Shown: piece by piece, positions 8,998 through 16,899 of the stretch | Layout: each line of letters starts with the position of its first letter | Numbering within the stretch: position 1 is the first letter of the stretch | Origin: Cyanobium sp. CZS25K | GTDB taxonomy: Bacteria > Cyanobacteriota > Cyanobacteriia > PCC-6307 > Cyanobiaceae | Length of the DNA stretch: 64,000 nt | Direction: 5' to 3' | Assembly: GCA_030373325.1 (NCBI GenBank) | Contig: JAUCZB010000003.1 | Coordinates: 124,661-188,660, forward strand | Made by a program: the position numbers and the translations under genes | The notes under the pieces: generated by a model | Told to the model about the DNA's origin: nothing | The model's input: the letters and a program-made list of their open reading frames with translations, nothing else | The model's database searches: none

Positions 8998-9885
8998 ATG
9001 GGGGTCGTCGTGCCTCCTGCCGTGGCCGCTTTCCCGGTGCTTTCCTTCACCCCGGCGCTGGAGGCCCAGCTGCGCGGCTGGCTGGAGGAGGACATCGGCC
9101 GCGGCGATCTGACGGCCCCGGCCCTGGTGGGCCGCACTGGCCGGGCCCACTGGGTCACCCGCGCCGACGGGGTGTTCTGCGGCGGTGTGCTGGTGGCACC
9201 GCTGCTGGCGCTGCTCGATCCCCGGGCCTCGGTGCGGCTGTTGGTGGGCGACGGGGAGCCGGTGGTGGCCGGTCAGCGGCTGCTGGAACTGGAGGGGCCG
9301 GCGGCCGCCCTGGTGGCGGCGGAGCGCACCGCCCTCAACCTGGCCATGCGTCTTTCGGGCATCGCCAGCGCCACCGCCGCCCTGGTGCAGAGGCTGGCGG
9401 GCACCGGCGTGCGCCTGGCCGACACCCGCAAGACCACCCCGGGCCTGCGGGTGCTGGAGAAGTACGCCGTGCGCTGCGGCGGCGGCACCAACCACCGCCT
9501 CGGCCTCGACGATGCCGCCATGCTCAAGGAGAACCACCTCGCCTGGTCGGGGGGCGTGGGGCCGGCCATCGCGGCGGTGCGGGCCTCGGCCCCCTGGCCG
9601 GCCCGGGTGATCGTGGAGGCCGAGACCGCCGCCGAAGCCGAAGCCGCCGTGCGGGCGGGGGCCGATGCGGTGCTGCTCGACGATTTCAGCCCCGCGGCGC
9701 TGGCGGCCCTGGTGCCCCGGCTGCGGGCCCTGGCGCCGTCGGTGGTGCTGGAGGCTTCGGGGGTGCGGCCCGAGCAGCTGGCGGCCTACGCCGCCACCGG
9801 CATCGATCTGATCTCCACCAGCGCTCCGGTCACCCGCAGCCCCTGGCTGGATCTGAGCATGCGCTTCGACCCCCTGCTGGCCTGA
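8998..9885 (+). CDS. nadC: Quinolinate (nicotinate-nucleotide) phosphoribosyltransferase
   Basis: 295 aa from ATG 8998; a TTG at 8980 could extend it. Family features are present in order: LEEDIGRGDLTAPAL, the N-terminal alpha/beta sandwich, ERTALNLAMRLSGIASAT, the PRPP/quinolinate site DTRKTTPGLRVLEKYAVRCGG followed by NHRLGLDD and LKENHL, and the barrel end EASGV ... GIDLIST. It converts quinolinate plus PRPP to nicotinate mononucleotide, CO2 and PPi in de novo NAD synthesis. All expected catalytic Arg/Lys/His motifs are visible. Confidence 0.95.
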   Translation: MGVVVPPAVAAFPVLSFTPALEAQLRGWLEEDIGRGDLTAPALVGRTGRAHWVTRADGVFCGGVLVAPLLALLDPRASVRLLVGDGEPVVAGQRLLELEGPAAALVAAERTALNLAMRLSGIASATAALVQRLAGTGVRLADTRKTTPGLRVLEKYAVRCGGGTNHRLGLDDAAMLKENHLAWSGGVGPAIAAVRASAPWPARVIVEAETAAEAEAAVRAGADAVLLDDFSPAALAALVPRLRALAPSVVLEASGVRPEQLAAYAATGIDLISTSAPVTRSPWLDLSMRFDPLLA

Positions 9886-9965
9886 ACCGGGGCCTTGGTG
9901 AAGAATCGCCGCACTCCCCTGGCACCGATGGCTCCATCCCCGATCGGTTGCCAGAGTGGGCAGCG

Positions 9966-11012
9966 ATGACCCCCGAGCCGACCCGCGTGCCGCAGCGACC
10001 CGTGCCGCATCCAGCCCTTCCACAGCCAACACCTCCTCAACAGGCCGTCCCGATCGGCGTCGCCGCCTGGGCCCGGCGCTGCGCCGTCGTGGGGCCCTCC
10101 CTGCTGCTGGCGCTGGTGGCGGCGCTGGGCAACCCCACGGCAGCCAGGGCCGAATCGGTGCTCGAGCAGGCGGCGCGCACCGGCGAGATCACCATGGCTG
10201 GCCCCACCGACATGGTGCCCTTCGCCTACCGCGATGCCAGCCAGACGCTGGTGGGCTACAGCCTCGATGTGGCCCGGTGGATCGAGGCGGAGGTTTCCAC
10301 CTATCTCAACCGGCCGGTGAAGATCGTCTACACCGCCAATGCGGATCCGCTGGCGGTGTTCCGTGACGTGAGCCGCGGTGATGTGGATCTGGCCTGTGGA
10401 GTTCAGTTCACCTGGGAGCGGGAGATGTTTGTCGACTTCTCCATGCCCTTCGCCCTCTCCGGGATCCGCGTACTCACCCGGCAGGGGGGGCTCGACGGCT
10501 CGGCGGCCTCGATGGCGGGCAAGCGGATCGGCGTGGTGAAGGACTCCCTGGGCAGCGCCACCATCGCGGCCGTGCAGCCGACGGCGGTGCGGGTGCCCTT
10601 CGCCGGAATCGAGCCGGCGGTGCGGGCGCTGCTGGCCGGCCAGGTGGATGGCGTGGGGGGCGATTCCCTGTTGCTCGCCGGTGCCCTCCAGAGCCTCGGC
10701 GGCAAGGGTTACGGCCTGGTGCCCGCGGAGCCCTTCTCCCGCTTTGCGGTGGGTTGCATTCTTCCGGAGGACAATTCCACCTTCCGCAACCTGGTCAATC
10801 TGGCCATTGCCCGGATGGTGCAGGGCTACCTCGACGATGAGCCGGCTGCCGTGGCCAGCGTCAACCGCTGGCTGGGTCCGAAGGGAGTCCTGGAGTTGCC
10901 CCCCGAGGTGATCAAGGCCTATTTCCAGTCGGTTCTGCTCAACTACGAACGGGTCAGGCCCCTGTCGGCCACGACCCCATCGGCTGTCGCCCCCACCTCA
11001 CCTGCCCGTTAA
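9966..11012 (+). CDS. grrP: GrrP-type periplasmic substrate-binding-like protein, copy 1
   Basis: 348 aa from ATG 9966. An N-terminal export signal (LLLALVAALGNPTAARA) is followed by a family-3 solute-binding fold (AGPTDMVPFAYRD, VGYSLDVARWIEAEV, DLACGVQFTWERE, VDFSMPFALSGIRVLTR). No ABC permease or ATPase genes are nearby. That absence is known for GrrP, the orphan binding-like protein associated with Grr clusters. A paralog (11496-12476) follows after grrA1. The cargo or role is unknown; exported handling of the modified Gly-rich peptide is a reasonable inference. Cys pairs (DLACG and VGCILPEDNS) are shared by both copies and could form a disulfide. Confidence 0.85.
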   Translation: MTPEPTRVPQRPVPHPALPQPTPPQQAVPIGVAAWARRCAVVGPSLLLALVAALGNPTAARAESVLEQAARTGEITMAGPTDMVPFAYRDASQTLVGYSLDVARWIEAEVSTYLNRPVKIVYTANADPLAVFRDVSRGDVDLACGVQFTWEREMFVDFSMPFALSGIRVLTRQGGLDGSAASMAGKRIGVVKDSLGSATIAAVQPTAVRVPFAGIEPAVRALLAGQVDGVGGDSLLLAGALQSLGGKGYGLVPAEPFSRFAVGCILPEDNSTFRNLVNLAIARMVQGYLDDEPAAVASVNRWLGPKGVLELPPEVIKAYFQSVLLNYERVRPLSATTPSAVAPTSPAR

Positions 11013-11025
11013 GGAGTTCCGTCCC

Positions 11026-11424
11026 ATGTCCATCACCTCCCGCACGGCCCTGCTCGGTTTCTCCCTGGCTTTGGCGGCCTTGACCGCTCCCGCCGCTGGC
11101 CAGGCGGCCCTGCTGCCCTCCTCGGCCAGCGCACCCTCCATCGAGCAACGGTTGCAGCGCATCAGCGCAGCGTTCCGCGCCCAGGGTGACGGGAGCGGGG
11201 CGGACGGCGCCTCCGCCGGTGATCAGCGGCTGGCCTACGGCTTCGCCAACGGCGGCCGGGGCGGCTTCGCCAACGCGGCCCGGGGCGGCTTCGCCAACGC
11301 CCACCCCTATTACGGCGGCGGCGGCGGCTTCCGCAATGGAGGCGGCGGCTTCGTGAATGCCAGGGGCGGGGGTGGCTTCGTGAATGGGGGCGCCATGCGC
11401 GGTGGGGCGTTCCGAAACTGGTAG
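11026..11424 (+). CDS. grrA: GrrA Gly-rich repeat precursor peptide, copy 1
   Basis: 132 aa, preceded by AAGGAG at good distance. It has an N-terminal export signal (residues about 1-25) and a leader motif SIEQRLQRIS (38-47). The sequence DQRLAY is followed by a Gly-rich core with seven aromatic-x-Asn triplets: F73AN, F81AN, F89AN, F102RN, F109VN, F118VN, F129RN. GrrA peptides are substrates of the radical SAM enzyme GrrM. Enzymes of this group are reported to crosslink the aromatic ring to the third residue of such triplets, making three-residue cyclophanes. Which triplets are modified here is unknown. The leader is at exactly the same residues as in copy 2. Confidence 0.9.
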   Translation: MSITSRTALLGFSLALAALTAPAAGQAALLPSSASAPSIEQRLQRISAAFRAQGDGSGADGASAGDQRLAYGFANGGRGGFANAARGGFANAHPYYGGGGGFRNGGGGFVNARGGGGFVNGGAMRGGAFRNW

Positions 11425-11434
11425 GTCCCAGGCC

Positions 11435-11451
11435 GGGGCGTTTCAAGCCCC
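11435..11451 (+). terminator. Short GC hairpin between grrA1 and grrP2
   Basis: GGGGC and GCCCC flank a 7-base loop GTTTCAA in the 71-base gap after grrA1. The stem is short and no U-run follows, so this is at most a weak attenuator or mRNA-stabilising hairpin that could make grrA1 transcript more abundant than downstream genes. Confidence 0.25.
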
Positions 11452-11495
11452 AACGCGGCCGTGGGCAAGCCCGGAAACCGCCCTTAAGGTGCAGC

Positions 11496-12476
11496 ATGTG
11501 CACGGCTCTGCCCATGGATTTTCCTGCTGCGCCGATTGCCTCCGGTTCCGTCCGATCCCGCCGCAGCAGGGTCCTGGCCCTGGGAGCCCTGGCCTGCCTC
11601 TGGTCCCTGGGGTCCGTGGCGCCAGCCAGCGCCGCCGACGCCGTGCTGGAGCAGGCGGCCAAGTCGGGCGAGGTGCTGATGGTGGGTCCCGCCGACAGCC
11701 CGCCCCTGGTCCAGATCGGGCCGAAGGGGGAACCGGAGGGTTACGCCATCGATCTGGCCCGTCGCATCGACCGCCAGCTGAAGGCGGAGCTCGGCAACAA
11801 CGTCCGGATTCGTTTCGTGCCCGTGGACAACACCGCCGTCACGGTGGGAGTCGTTTCCAGTGGCAAGGCCGGCCTGGCCTGTGGTGTGCCCTTCAGCTGG
11901 GAGAGCGAGAACCTGGTCGACTTCTCCCTGCCGATCGGTCTCTCCGGCCTGAGGCTGCTCACCCGCAGCGGCAGCCTCGATGGCTCTCCGGAGTCCCTCG
12001 CCGGTCAGCCGATCGCCGTGGTGGAGGGGTCCCTCGGGGCCGGTCTGCTCGGAACCCTCCAGCCCAAAGCCAAGACCGTCACCGTGGCCACCCTGGCCCA
12101 GGCCGTCACCGCCCTGGAGCAGAAACGGGTGACGGGGGTGCTGGGCGATGCCAACGTGCTGGCCGGTCTGCGGCACCAGCGTGGGCTTTCCGGCGTGGCC
12201 CTGGTGCCTGAGCAGCCCTACGTGAGCTATGGCGTCGGCTGCATCGTGCCGGAGAACAACTCCAGGCTGCTGAATGTGGTCAACCTGGCCATCGCGGGCC
12301 TGCTCCAGGGCTACCTGGAGGGCCGCCCCGAGGCCGTGGCCAGCGTCGCCCCCTGGGTCGGCCCCACCGGTGTGCTGGTGGTGCCCGCCGAGCGGGTCCG
12401 CGCCTTCTTCGAATCCGTGCTGCTGACCCGCGAAGGTTTCCAGCTGGCGGCCCCTTCGCCGGCGGCTCCCCGATGA
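11496..12476 (+). CDS. grrP: GrrP-type periplasmic substrate-binding-like protein, copy 2
   Basis: 326 aa; ATG 11496, with an alternative ATG at 11514. The architecture and many blocks match copy 1: VLEQAAKSGEVLMVGPAD, GYAIDLARRIDRQL, GLACGVPFSWESEN, VDFSLPIGLSGLRLLTR, VGCIVPENNSRLLNVVNLAIAGLLQGYL. The export signal is VLALGALACLWSLGSVAPASAA. The two proteins are clearly diverged paralogs, so the duplication is not recent. Placed between grrA1 and grrA2, it gives a P-A-P-A-M order. One idea is that each GrrP is matched to its adjacent GrrA; that is inference. Confidence 0.85.
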   Translation: MCTALPMDFPAAPIASGSVRSRRSRVLALGALACLWSLGSVAPASAADAVLEQAAKSGEVLMVGPADSPPLVQIGPKGEPEGYAIDLARRIDRQLKAELGNNVRIRFVPVDNTAVTVGVVSSGKAGLACGVPFSWESENLVDFSLPIGLSGLRLLTRSGSLDGSPESLAGQPIAVVEGSLGAGLLGTLQPKAKTVTVATLAQAVTALEQKRVTGVLGDANVLAGLRHQRGLSGVALVPEQPYVSYGVGCIVPENNSRLLNVVNLAIAGLLQGYLEGRPEAVASVAPWVGPTGVLVVPAERVRAFFESVLLTREGFQLAAPSPAAPR

Positions 12477-12549
12477 CCTCCTGCACCTCCACCCTGCGGT
12501 GGCCTGATCGCCCCGTCCCGCTCCTCCCTCCTTTCCTGGCAGCCCTCCG

Positions 12550-12939
12550 ATGACGAACCACCCCCGTTCCGGTCTGTTCGGTTTCCTGCTGCTGTTGGCT
12601 GCCCTGGCTCCCGCCGGCGCCTTGGCCCAGGCCTCGTCCCCCCTGGAGGCCGCGCCCGGATCGATCGACGCCCGCCTGCGGCGCATCTCCCAGGCCATGG
12701 GGCAGGAGTCGCCCGGGCCTGTGGGGGCGGAGGGTCGGGCCAAAGTCCCCGATGGTCGCCTCGCCTACATCTTCGTGAACGGGGGCGGGCCCCGCTTCGG
12801 CTGGGGCAACGGCGGCTTCCGCAACGGTGGCTTCGGCAATGGCGGCTTTCGCAATGGGGGCTGGGGCAATGGCGGCTTCCGCAATGGGGGCTGGGGCAAC
12901 GGCGGCTTCCGTAACGGTGGCTTCCGCAACTTCTGGTGA
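12550..12939 (+). CDS. grrA: GrrA Gly-rich repeat precursor peptide, copy 2
   Basis: 129 aa. It has an export signal (GFLLLLAALAPAGALAQ), the leader motif SIDARLRRIS (38-47), then DGRLAY and a highly regular core. The core has ten aromatic-x-Asn triplets: F75VN, W85GN, F90RN, F95GN, F100RN, W105GN, F110RN, W115GN, F120RN, F125RN. It ends F-W. The triplets are spaced every five residues (FRNGG/WGNGG), unlike the irregular spacing in copy 1, and Trp is used as well as Phe. Its stop codon overlaps the GTG start of grrM (GTGA), implying translational coupling of substrate and enzyme. Confidence 0.92.
   Translation: MTNHPRSGLFGFLLLLAALAPAGALAQASSPLEAAPGSIDARLRRISQAMGQESPGPVGAEGRAKVPDGRLAYIFVNGGGPRFGWGNGGFRNGGFGNGGFRNGGWGNGGFRNGGWGNGGFRNGGFRNFW
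12856..12915 (+). repeat. 30-bp tandem repeat within grrA2
   Basis: Two near-identical 30-bp units encode WGNGGFRNGG-type decapeptides, within a longer 15-bp periodic region covering about 12806-12930. The units differ only at synonymous positions (aat/aac, cgc/cgt). Such repeats can expand or contract by slippage and would change the number of modification sites in the peptide. Confidence 0.75.
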
Positions 12940-14111
12940 CGTCAGCTGTTAGCCCGCCACCGGGCAATCCGGAGGGCTTCGGGCCGTTGCAGCTGCTGGT
13001 GGTCCAACCCACCCCCTACTGCAACCTCGACTGCGACTACTGCTACCTGCCCAACCGGGACGACCGGCACCGTTTGTCGCTGGAGTTGCTGGAGGCGGCC
13101 CTGGAGCGGGTGCTGGAGAGCCCCTATGTGGGCGGCGACTTCACCCTGCTGTGGCATGCCGGTGAACCGCTCACCGTGCCGATCGCGTTTTACGACGCAG
13201 CCAGCGCCTGCGTGCGGCGGGCGCTGGAGCGCTGGCAGGGGGAGCCCCTGACCATCCACCAGTCGGTGCAGACCAACGCCACGCTGATCAACGAGGCCTG
13301 GTGCGACTGCTTCGAGCGCAACGGGATCGCCGTGGGCGTGAGCATGGACGGGCCGGCCTTCCTTCACGATGTCCACCGCCGCACCCGCACCGGCCTGGGC
13401 ACCCATGCCGCCACCGTCCGCGGCATCGAGCATCTGCGCCGCCGCGGCATCCCCTTCCAGGCGATCGCCGTGATCACCGAGGAATCCCTCCGCCACGCCG
13501 ATGAGTTGTTTGCCTTCTTCGTTGAGAACGGCATCACCGACGTGGCCTTCAACATGGAGGAGACGGAGGGGGAGAACCGGGTGTCCACCCTCAGCCGTCC
13601 CCATGCCGAGGCGGCCTATCGCCAGTTCCTGCAGCGGTTCTGGGAGCTGTGGCAGGAGCACCCCGAGCGGATGCGGGTGCGGGAGTTCGAGGGCATCTGC
13701 AGCCTGGCCCAGGCGGATGCGCGCCTGGAATGCACCGACATGAACAACCCGTTCGCGATTGTCAACGTGGATGCCCGCGGGGCGATTTCCACCTTCGATC
13801 CCGAACTGCTATCCGTTCAGACCGACACGTACGGCGACTTCGTGCTGGGCCATGTCCAGAGCGACAGCCTCGTGTCGATTGCCGCCAGCCCCAAGTTCCA
13901 GCGCATCCTGGCGGACATGCGTGCCGGCACCGACCGCTGTCGCGAGGAGTGTGCCTACTTCGGCCTCTGTGGCGGCGGCGCCGGCAGCAACAAGTACTGG
14001 GAGCACGGCACGTTCGCCTGCACCGAAACCCAGGCCTGCCGCTACCGCATCAAGCTGACGGCCGATGTGGTGCTCGCCGGCCTGGAGGAGGCGCTGGGGC
14101 TGGTGTCCTGA
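12936..14111 (+). CDS. grrM: GrrM radical SAM maturase of Gly-rich repeat peptides
   Basis: 391 aa, GTG start overlapping the grrA2 stop. The radical SAM motif C29-x3-C33-x2-C36 (PYCNLDCDYCYLP) binds the [4Fe-4S] cluster. Further rSAM features are LLWHAGEPL, IHQSVQTNATLIN and VGVSMDGPAF. A C-terminal Cys-rich auxiliary cluster region follows (CREECAYFGLCGGG ... CTETQACRY), as in SPASM-type peptide-modifying enzymes. Together with two GrrA substrates and two GrrP proteins this identifies the cyanobacterial GRRM system. The family is reported to form aromatic-to-Asn cyclophanes in F/W/Y-x-N motifs. Activity on both precursors is inference from the shared leader. Confidence 0.93.
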   Translation: MTSAVSPPPGNPEGFGPLQLLVVQPTPYCNLDCDYCYLPNRDDRHRLSLELLEAALERVLESPYVGGDFTLLWHAGEPLTVPIAFYDAASACVRRALERWQGEPLTIHQSVQTNATLINEAWCDCFERNGIAVGVSMDGPAFLHDVHRRTRTGLGTHAATVRGIEHLRRRGIPFQAIAVITEESLRHADELFAFFVENGITDVAFNMEETEGENRVSTLSRPHAEAAYRQFLQRFWELWQEHPERMRVREFEGICSLAQADARLECTDMNNPFAIVNVDARGAISTFDPELLSVQTDTYGDFVLGHVQSDSLVSIAASPKFQRILADMRAGTDRCREECAYFGLCGGGAGSNKYWEHGTFACTETQACRYRIKLTADVVLAGLEEALGLVS

Positions 14112-14160
14112 TTGTTTGCCTGTGGGCCGTCAGGTCAGAGGCCGGCGCGTGGGCAGGGTG

Positions 14161-15045
14161 TCACAGGAGGGGCTGGGTGGCGACCAGCCAGGGGGTGGTT
14201 GGTGAGCTGTCGAGGCCGGCGCCAGAGAACAGCGATGCCAAAGGATCGGCGGCGGTGAAATGGATCTCGCCAAGGGAGGTATGTTCAGCCAGGGCAGGAT
14301 CGGCTTGGTTCTGAAGATCAGGTTCTCCGGCTGGGGACCTGCCAGGACCGTCCGGTCGTAGGCGAAGGCGTCGTTGGCCTCCGGGGCGAGGCTGGTGCCA
14401 CCGCCGATGATCGGATCGACCGCCTCCAGGGAGGAGCTCTGAGCCTTGGTTGTCAGCGGCGTGCCGTTGACATTGACCATGCACTGCTGCTGCTGGAGCA
14501 GTAGGCCGGCCCTGCTGGTGGGAGTGACGATGGCTTCGGAGGAGATGTAGTTCCAGTTGCCATCGACCGACCAGGTATGGAGACGGCCGGTGGAGAGTTC
14601 CTTCCAGAGCATCTGGTTCTGGTTGCTGCCGTCGGTTTCGGCGCCAAGAATCTGCCAACCGCTGAATTGACAGGCTTTGAGCTGGGCGCCCTGGAAGCGG
14701 ACCGCTGAGGTGACGCCATTGACCTGAACGGAGACCAGATCGGTGCTGGTGTCGCGCCGTAGTTGAGCGGCGCCGTTGGGATCGAGCACCTGGAGGGTGG
14801 TGGTGGGCGGCGGTTGGGTGGTGGATTGCAGCGTGCCGCTCACCAGGTACTGGCCGAGGCTGCCGTAGTCGGTGTACCCGGTGGGGGTGCTGGCGAGAGG
14901 AGTGCCGAAGCCCACGCCGTCGATGCCGAGGTGGTAAGTGCCGGCGGCGAGGTAGGTGGAGAAGCTGGCCGCATCCTCGTCTGCTTTGGGAACAAGGTTG
15001 GAAAGGTAAGCGTCGTCGGGAGGGGGCGAAAGGCCGGGTAGGGTC
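14161..15045 (-). pseudogene. Remnant of a large secreted protein (metalloprotease/calcium-binding type C-terminal region)
   Basis: The upstream part (15045 to about 14310) reads as PDDAYLSNLVPKADEDAASF, then TYLAAGTYHLGIDGVGFGTP, TGYTDYGSLGQYLVSGTL and VQVNGVTSAVRFQG. It continues with WQILGAETDGSNQNQMLWKE and HTWSVDGNWNYISSEAI. Such segments are found in very large cyanobacterial secreted proteins, including metalloproteases with pre-peptidase-like domains and Trp-rich repeats. The natural C-terminus (LGEIHFTAADPLASLFSGAGLDS) continues in a different frame from about 14310 to 14161, so there is at least one frameshift. No start or signal sequence is present, so this is the 3' relic of a truncated gene at the edge of an accessory island. 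Confidence 0.6.
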
Positions 15046-15295
15046 AGCCCGCGCCGCCCCCTCCGGAGGCGTGGGCTTCCCGAGCACCCCGGACGCTCCG
15101 CATGGTGTGCCCCTTCACCAGCAGCGGTCCATCACTTCCCTTGTGCTGGGCGCCCAGCGCGATGGCAATGGTCAGGGCGATGGCGGAGAGCATCACGCGC
15201 AGGCTGTCCCTGGTTGCAGCCTCGATGGCCTTGGATGTCCGGGCCTCAATTCTGGCCTCCACCTGCTCCCTCACCTCCTTGAGACTGGAGAGCAT
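15044..15295 (-). CDS. Hypothetical small membrane protein
   Basis: 83 aa from ATG 15295; a GTG at 15325 would add 10 residues. A charged helical N-terminus (SLKEVREQVEARIEARTSKAIEAATRD) precedes one hydrophobic segment (VMLSAIALTIAIALGA) and a low-complexity Gly/Ala tail. The shape (coiled helix plus one membrane helix) is protein-like, but no family is recognised. It lies in the accessory island upstream of the decayed secreted-protein gene; its own C-terminus may be altered by rearrangement. Confidence 0.4.
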   Translation of the reverse strand: MLSSLKEVREQVEARIEARTSKAIEAATRDSLRVMLSAIALTIAIALGAQHKGSDGPLLVKGHTMRSVRGAREAHASGGGGAG

Positions 15296-15645
15296 CGTGC
15301 GTTTGGCTTCTGGCAGCGGCAGCACAAGATTTTGAACCGGATGCCCAGGCCGGCGGGCCAGCCCATCTCTGCGCTTGGCAAGCGCTGCATTGTCGGGATT
15401 CAGGTAGGCCGCCAGATGCAGCAGTCCCAGGCCGACAAGGATGACCTGAGCGATGTGTCAATTGACATGCCGGGCCTTCCCCAGTCAGTGAGAGCTTGCC
15501 CACTCCGGTTGTGCCGCCTCCCTGTCGGCCATCCTCATGGTGTTTGGGGTGAACGGGCGGACTTGGCAGCTTGCCCGCGATTCAGGGTGTTGGCGGTTGC
15601 CCATCCTCGGGGGGGGGCAGGAGTCGCATCCCCAGCCACAAGCGC

Positions 15646-15930
15646 GATGAAAACGCTGATAATCCGCCGCCAGTCGCCTTCTGCCGAAGGACTGCGAGGT
15701 GATCAGCGTGGTGATCATTGCCGGAGACGACCACGGGGCCCTGGTGCGCCGGGGCGAGAAGGGAACGCCGGTCGTCTTCTACAAGGAGCTGCCGCGCCGT
15801 GGCAGCGCAGGGGCAGAGCTTCAACGAACAGTTCGAGGAGCTGCGCCGCCGCAACGAGAAGGCCGCCAGGGAGCGGGCGGAGCTCTATCGAAACAGGGAC
15901 GACGACGGGGATCGCGACCGAGAGCGATGA
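15646..15930 (+). pseudogene. Broken paralog of the small island gene at 16493
   Basis: The start (MKTLIIRRQSPSA) matches MKALRTRRHRSA of the intact copy. The reading then jumps across a deletion of about 60 bases into the conserved segment LLPKDCEVISVVIIAGDDHGALVRRG, which is in another frame. A second shift near 15800 leads to QGQSFNEQFEELRRRNEKAARERAELYRNRDDDG and a stop at 15930. The deletion lies between short matching sequences (TCTGCC and TTGCCGAAGGA in the intact copy), fitting slippage between direct repeats. The charged C-terminal segment has no counterpart in the intact copy. Confidence 0.55.
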
Positions 15931-15941
15931 CGGGGGCCTGA

Positions 15942-16492
15942 CCGGCGGAACCGGGCTCCCCACAAGCGGTCGCAGCGCCAGGGGCGAGGTGGAGCAGAGC
16001 GGGGGAGCTGGCGACGGTGCGCTGGCTGCTGCGGGTGGAGCGGCTCTGCCGGCCCTGGCCAGCTGGCGGCTGGAGTACTACCGGCGGGCGGCCGAATGGG
16101 TGGCGAAGCGCCTGCCTGGTGCAGCCGTCCCGCTGGGGCGGGAGCGGCAGCACCAGACCGGAGCCCCTGGTGGGGGCAGCCGAGGTGGCCCGAAGCCGCA
16201 GTGAGGGTGGTCAGCGGCCCAGGTAGCGGAGCAATGCTTCCAGAAATTGAAGGGAAGCGATCAAGAGGCGAAGGAGCAGAGGGAGGTCGAAGCGAGACAC
16301 GCTGTAGGAGCGACTATCTCAGGCTATGGAGGGCGTTTAGGCCAGCTTCTCCGCTGCACCCGCCAGGCGTTTGGGGGGTCTTTACCCGGCTTTGAAACCG
16401 GTCAGATCGCTTGCCACATCTTGGAAGTGGGGCAGGAGCAGTCAGGAGCGTGGGCTTGCAGCCGTCGTGATTCATGGGCAAGATCAAGGGCG
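15942..16492. other. Accessory-island stretch without a confident gene
   Basis: About 550 bases with no ORF that resembles a known protein. One frame around 16010-16200 contains a protein-like segment (ASWRLEYYRRAAEWVAKRL) but no supported start, and it runs into low-complexity Gly/Arg. This may be further gene debris linking the two copies of the small island gene. Confidence 0.4.
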
Positions 16493-16804
16493 ATGAAAGC
16501 CCTGAGAACCCGTCGCCATCGTTCTGCCCCTGCCCCCGTCGCTCCGAGCCTGCAGATTGATCTGGAGGGCGACTGGCGGCGCTGCACGCGCCTGTTGCCG
16601 AAGGATTGCGCGGTGCTGGGCGTGGTGACGATTGCCGGAGACGACTACGGAGCCTTGGTGCGGCTGGCCTCTATCGGTGCCCTGGTCAAGGTCACCGGCG
16701 GCGAGGTGACGATGCTCAACCAGAGCCGGGTGCGGATGAAGCTGGAGCTGCTGGAGCGTCAGCAGCACAGTCCGGTGCTGGAGATGGTGGAGGTTGAGGA
16801 TTGA
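16493..16804 (+). CDS. Small hypothetical island protein, intact copy
   Basis: 103 aa from ATG 16493. A basic, Pro-rich N-terminus (MKALRTRRHRSAPAPVAPSL) is followed by a compact domain IDLEGDWRRCTRLLPKDCAVLG, TIAGDDYGALVRLASIGALV and a Leu/Glu-rich C-terminus (RMKLELLERQQHSPVLEMVE). The short segment AGDDYGALVR is conserved in the broken copy at 15646. No family is recognised. Its position just before the restriction-modification genes and its duplication suggest a mobile-element cargo or regulatory protein; this is inference. Confidence 0.55.
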   Translation: MKALRTRRHRSAPAPVAPSLQIDLEGDWRRCTRLLPKDCAVLGVVTIAGDDYGALVRLASIGALVKVTGGEVTMLNQSRVRMKLELLERQQHSPVLEMVEVED

Positions 16805-16899
16805 CCTCGCAAAACGCTGACAATTTGCCTGGTTGCCGTAATAGCCCAGCGCGGGCATGTTGTTTCGTCTTGTCTGCGACTAGAGGACGATAGGACGCT

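Noticed and set aside
12806..12930. Possible CRISPR or minisatellite
   Set aside because: The 15-bp periodicity is coding (aromatic-x-Asn-Gly-Gly) and has no spacer structure.
15071..16204. A 377-codon plus-strand frame across the island
   Set aside because: It spans several unrelated segments, opposite the small membrane-protein gene, with Arg/Gly/Pro-rich low-complexity sequence and no family signal.
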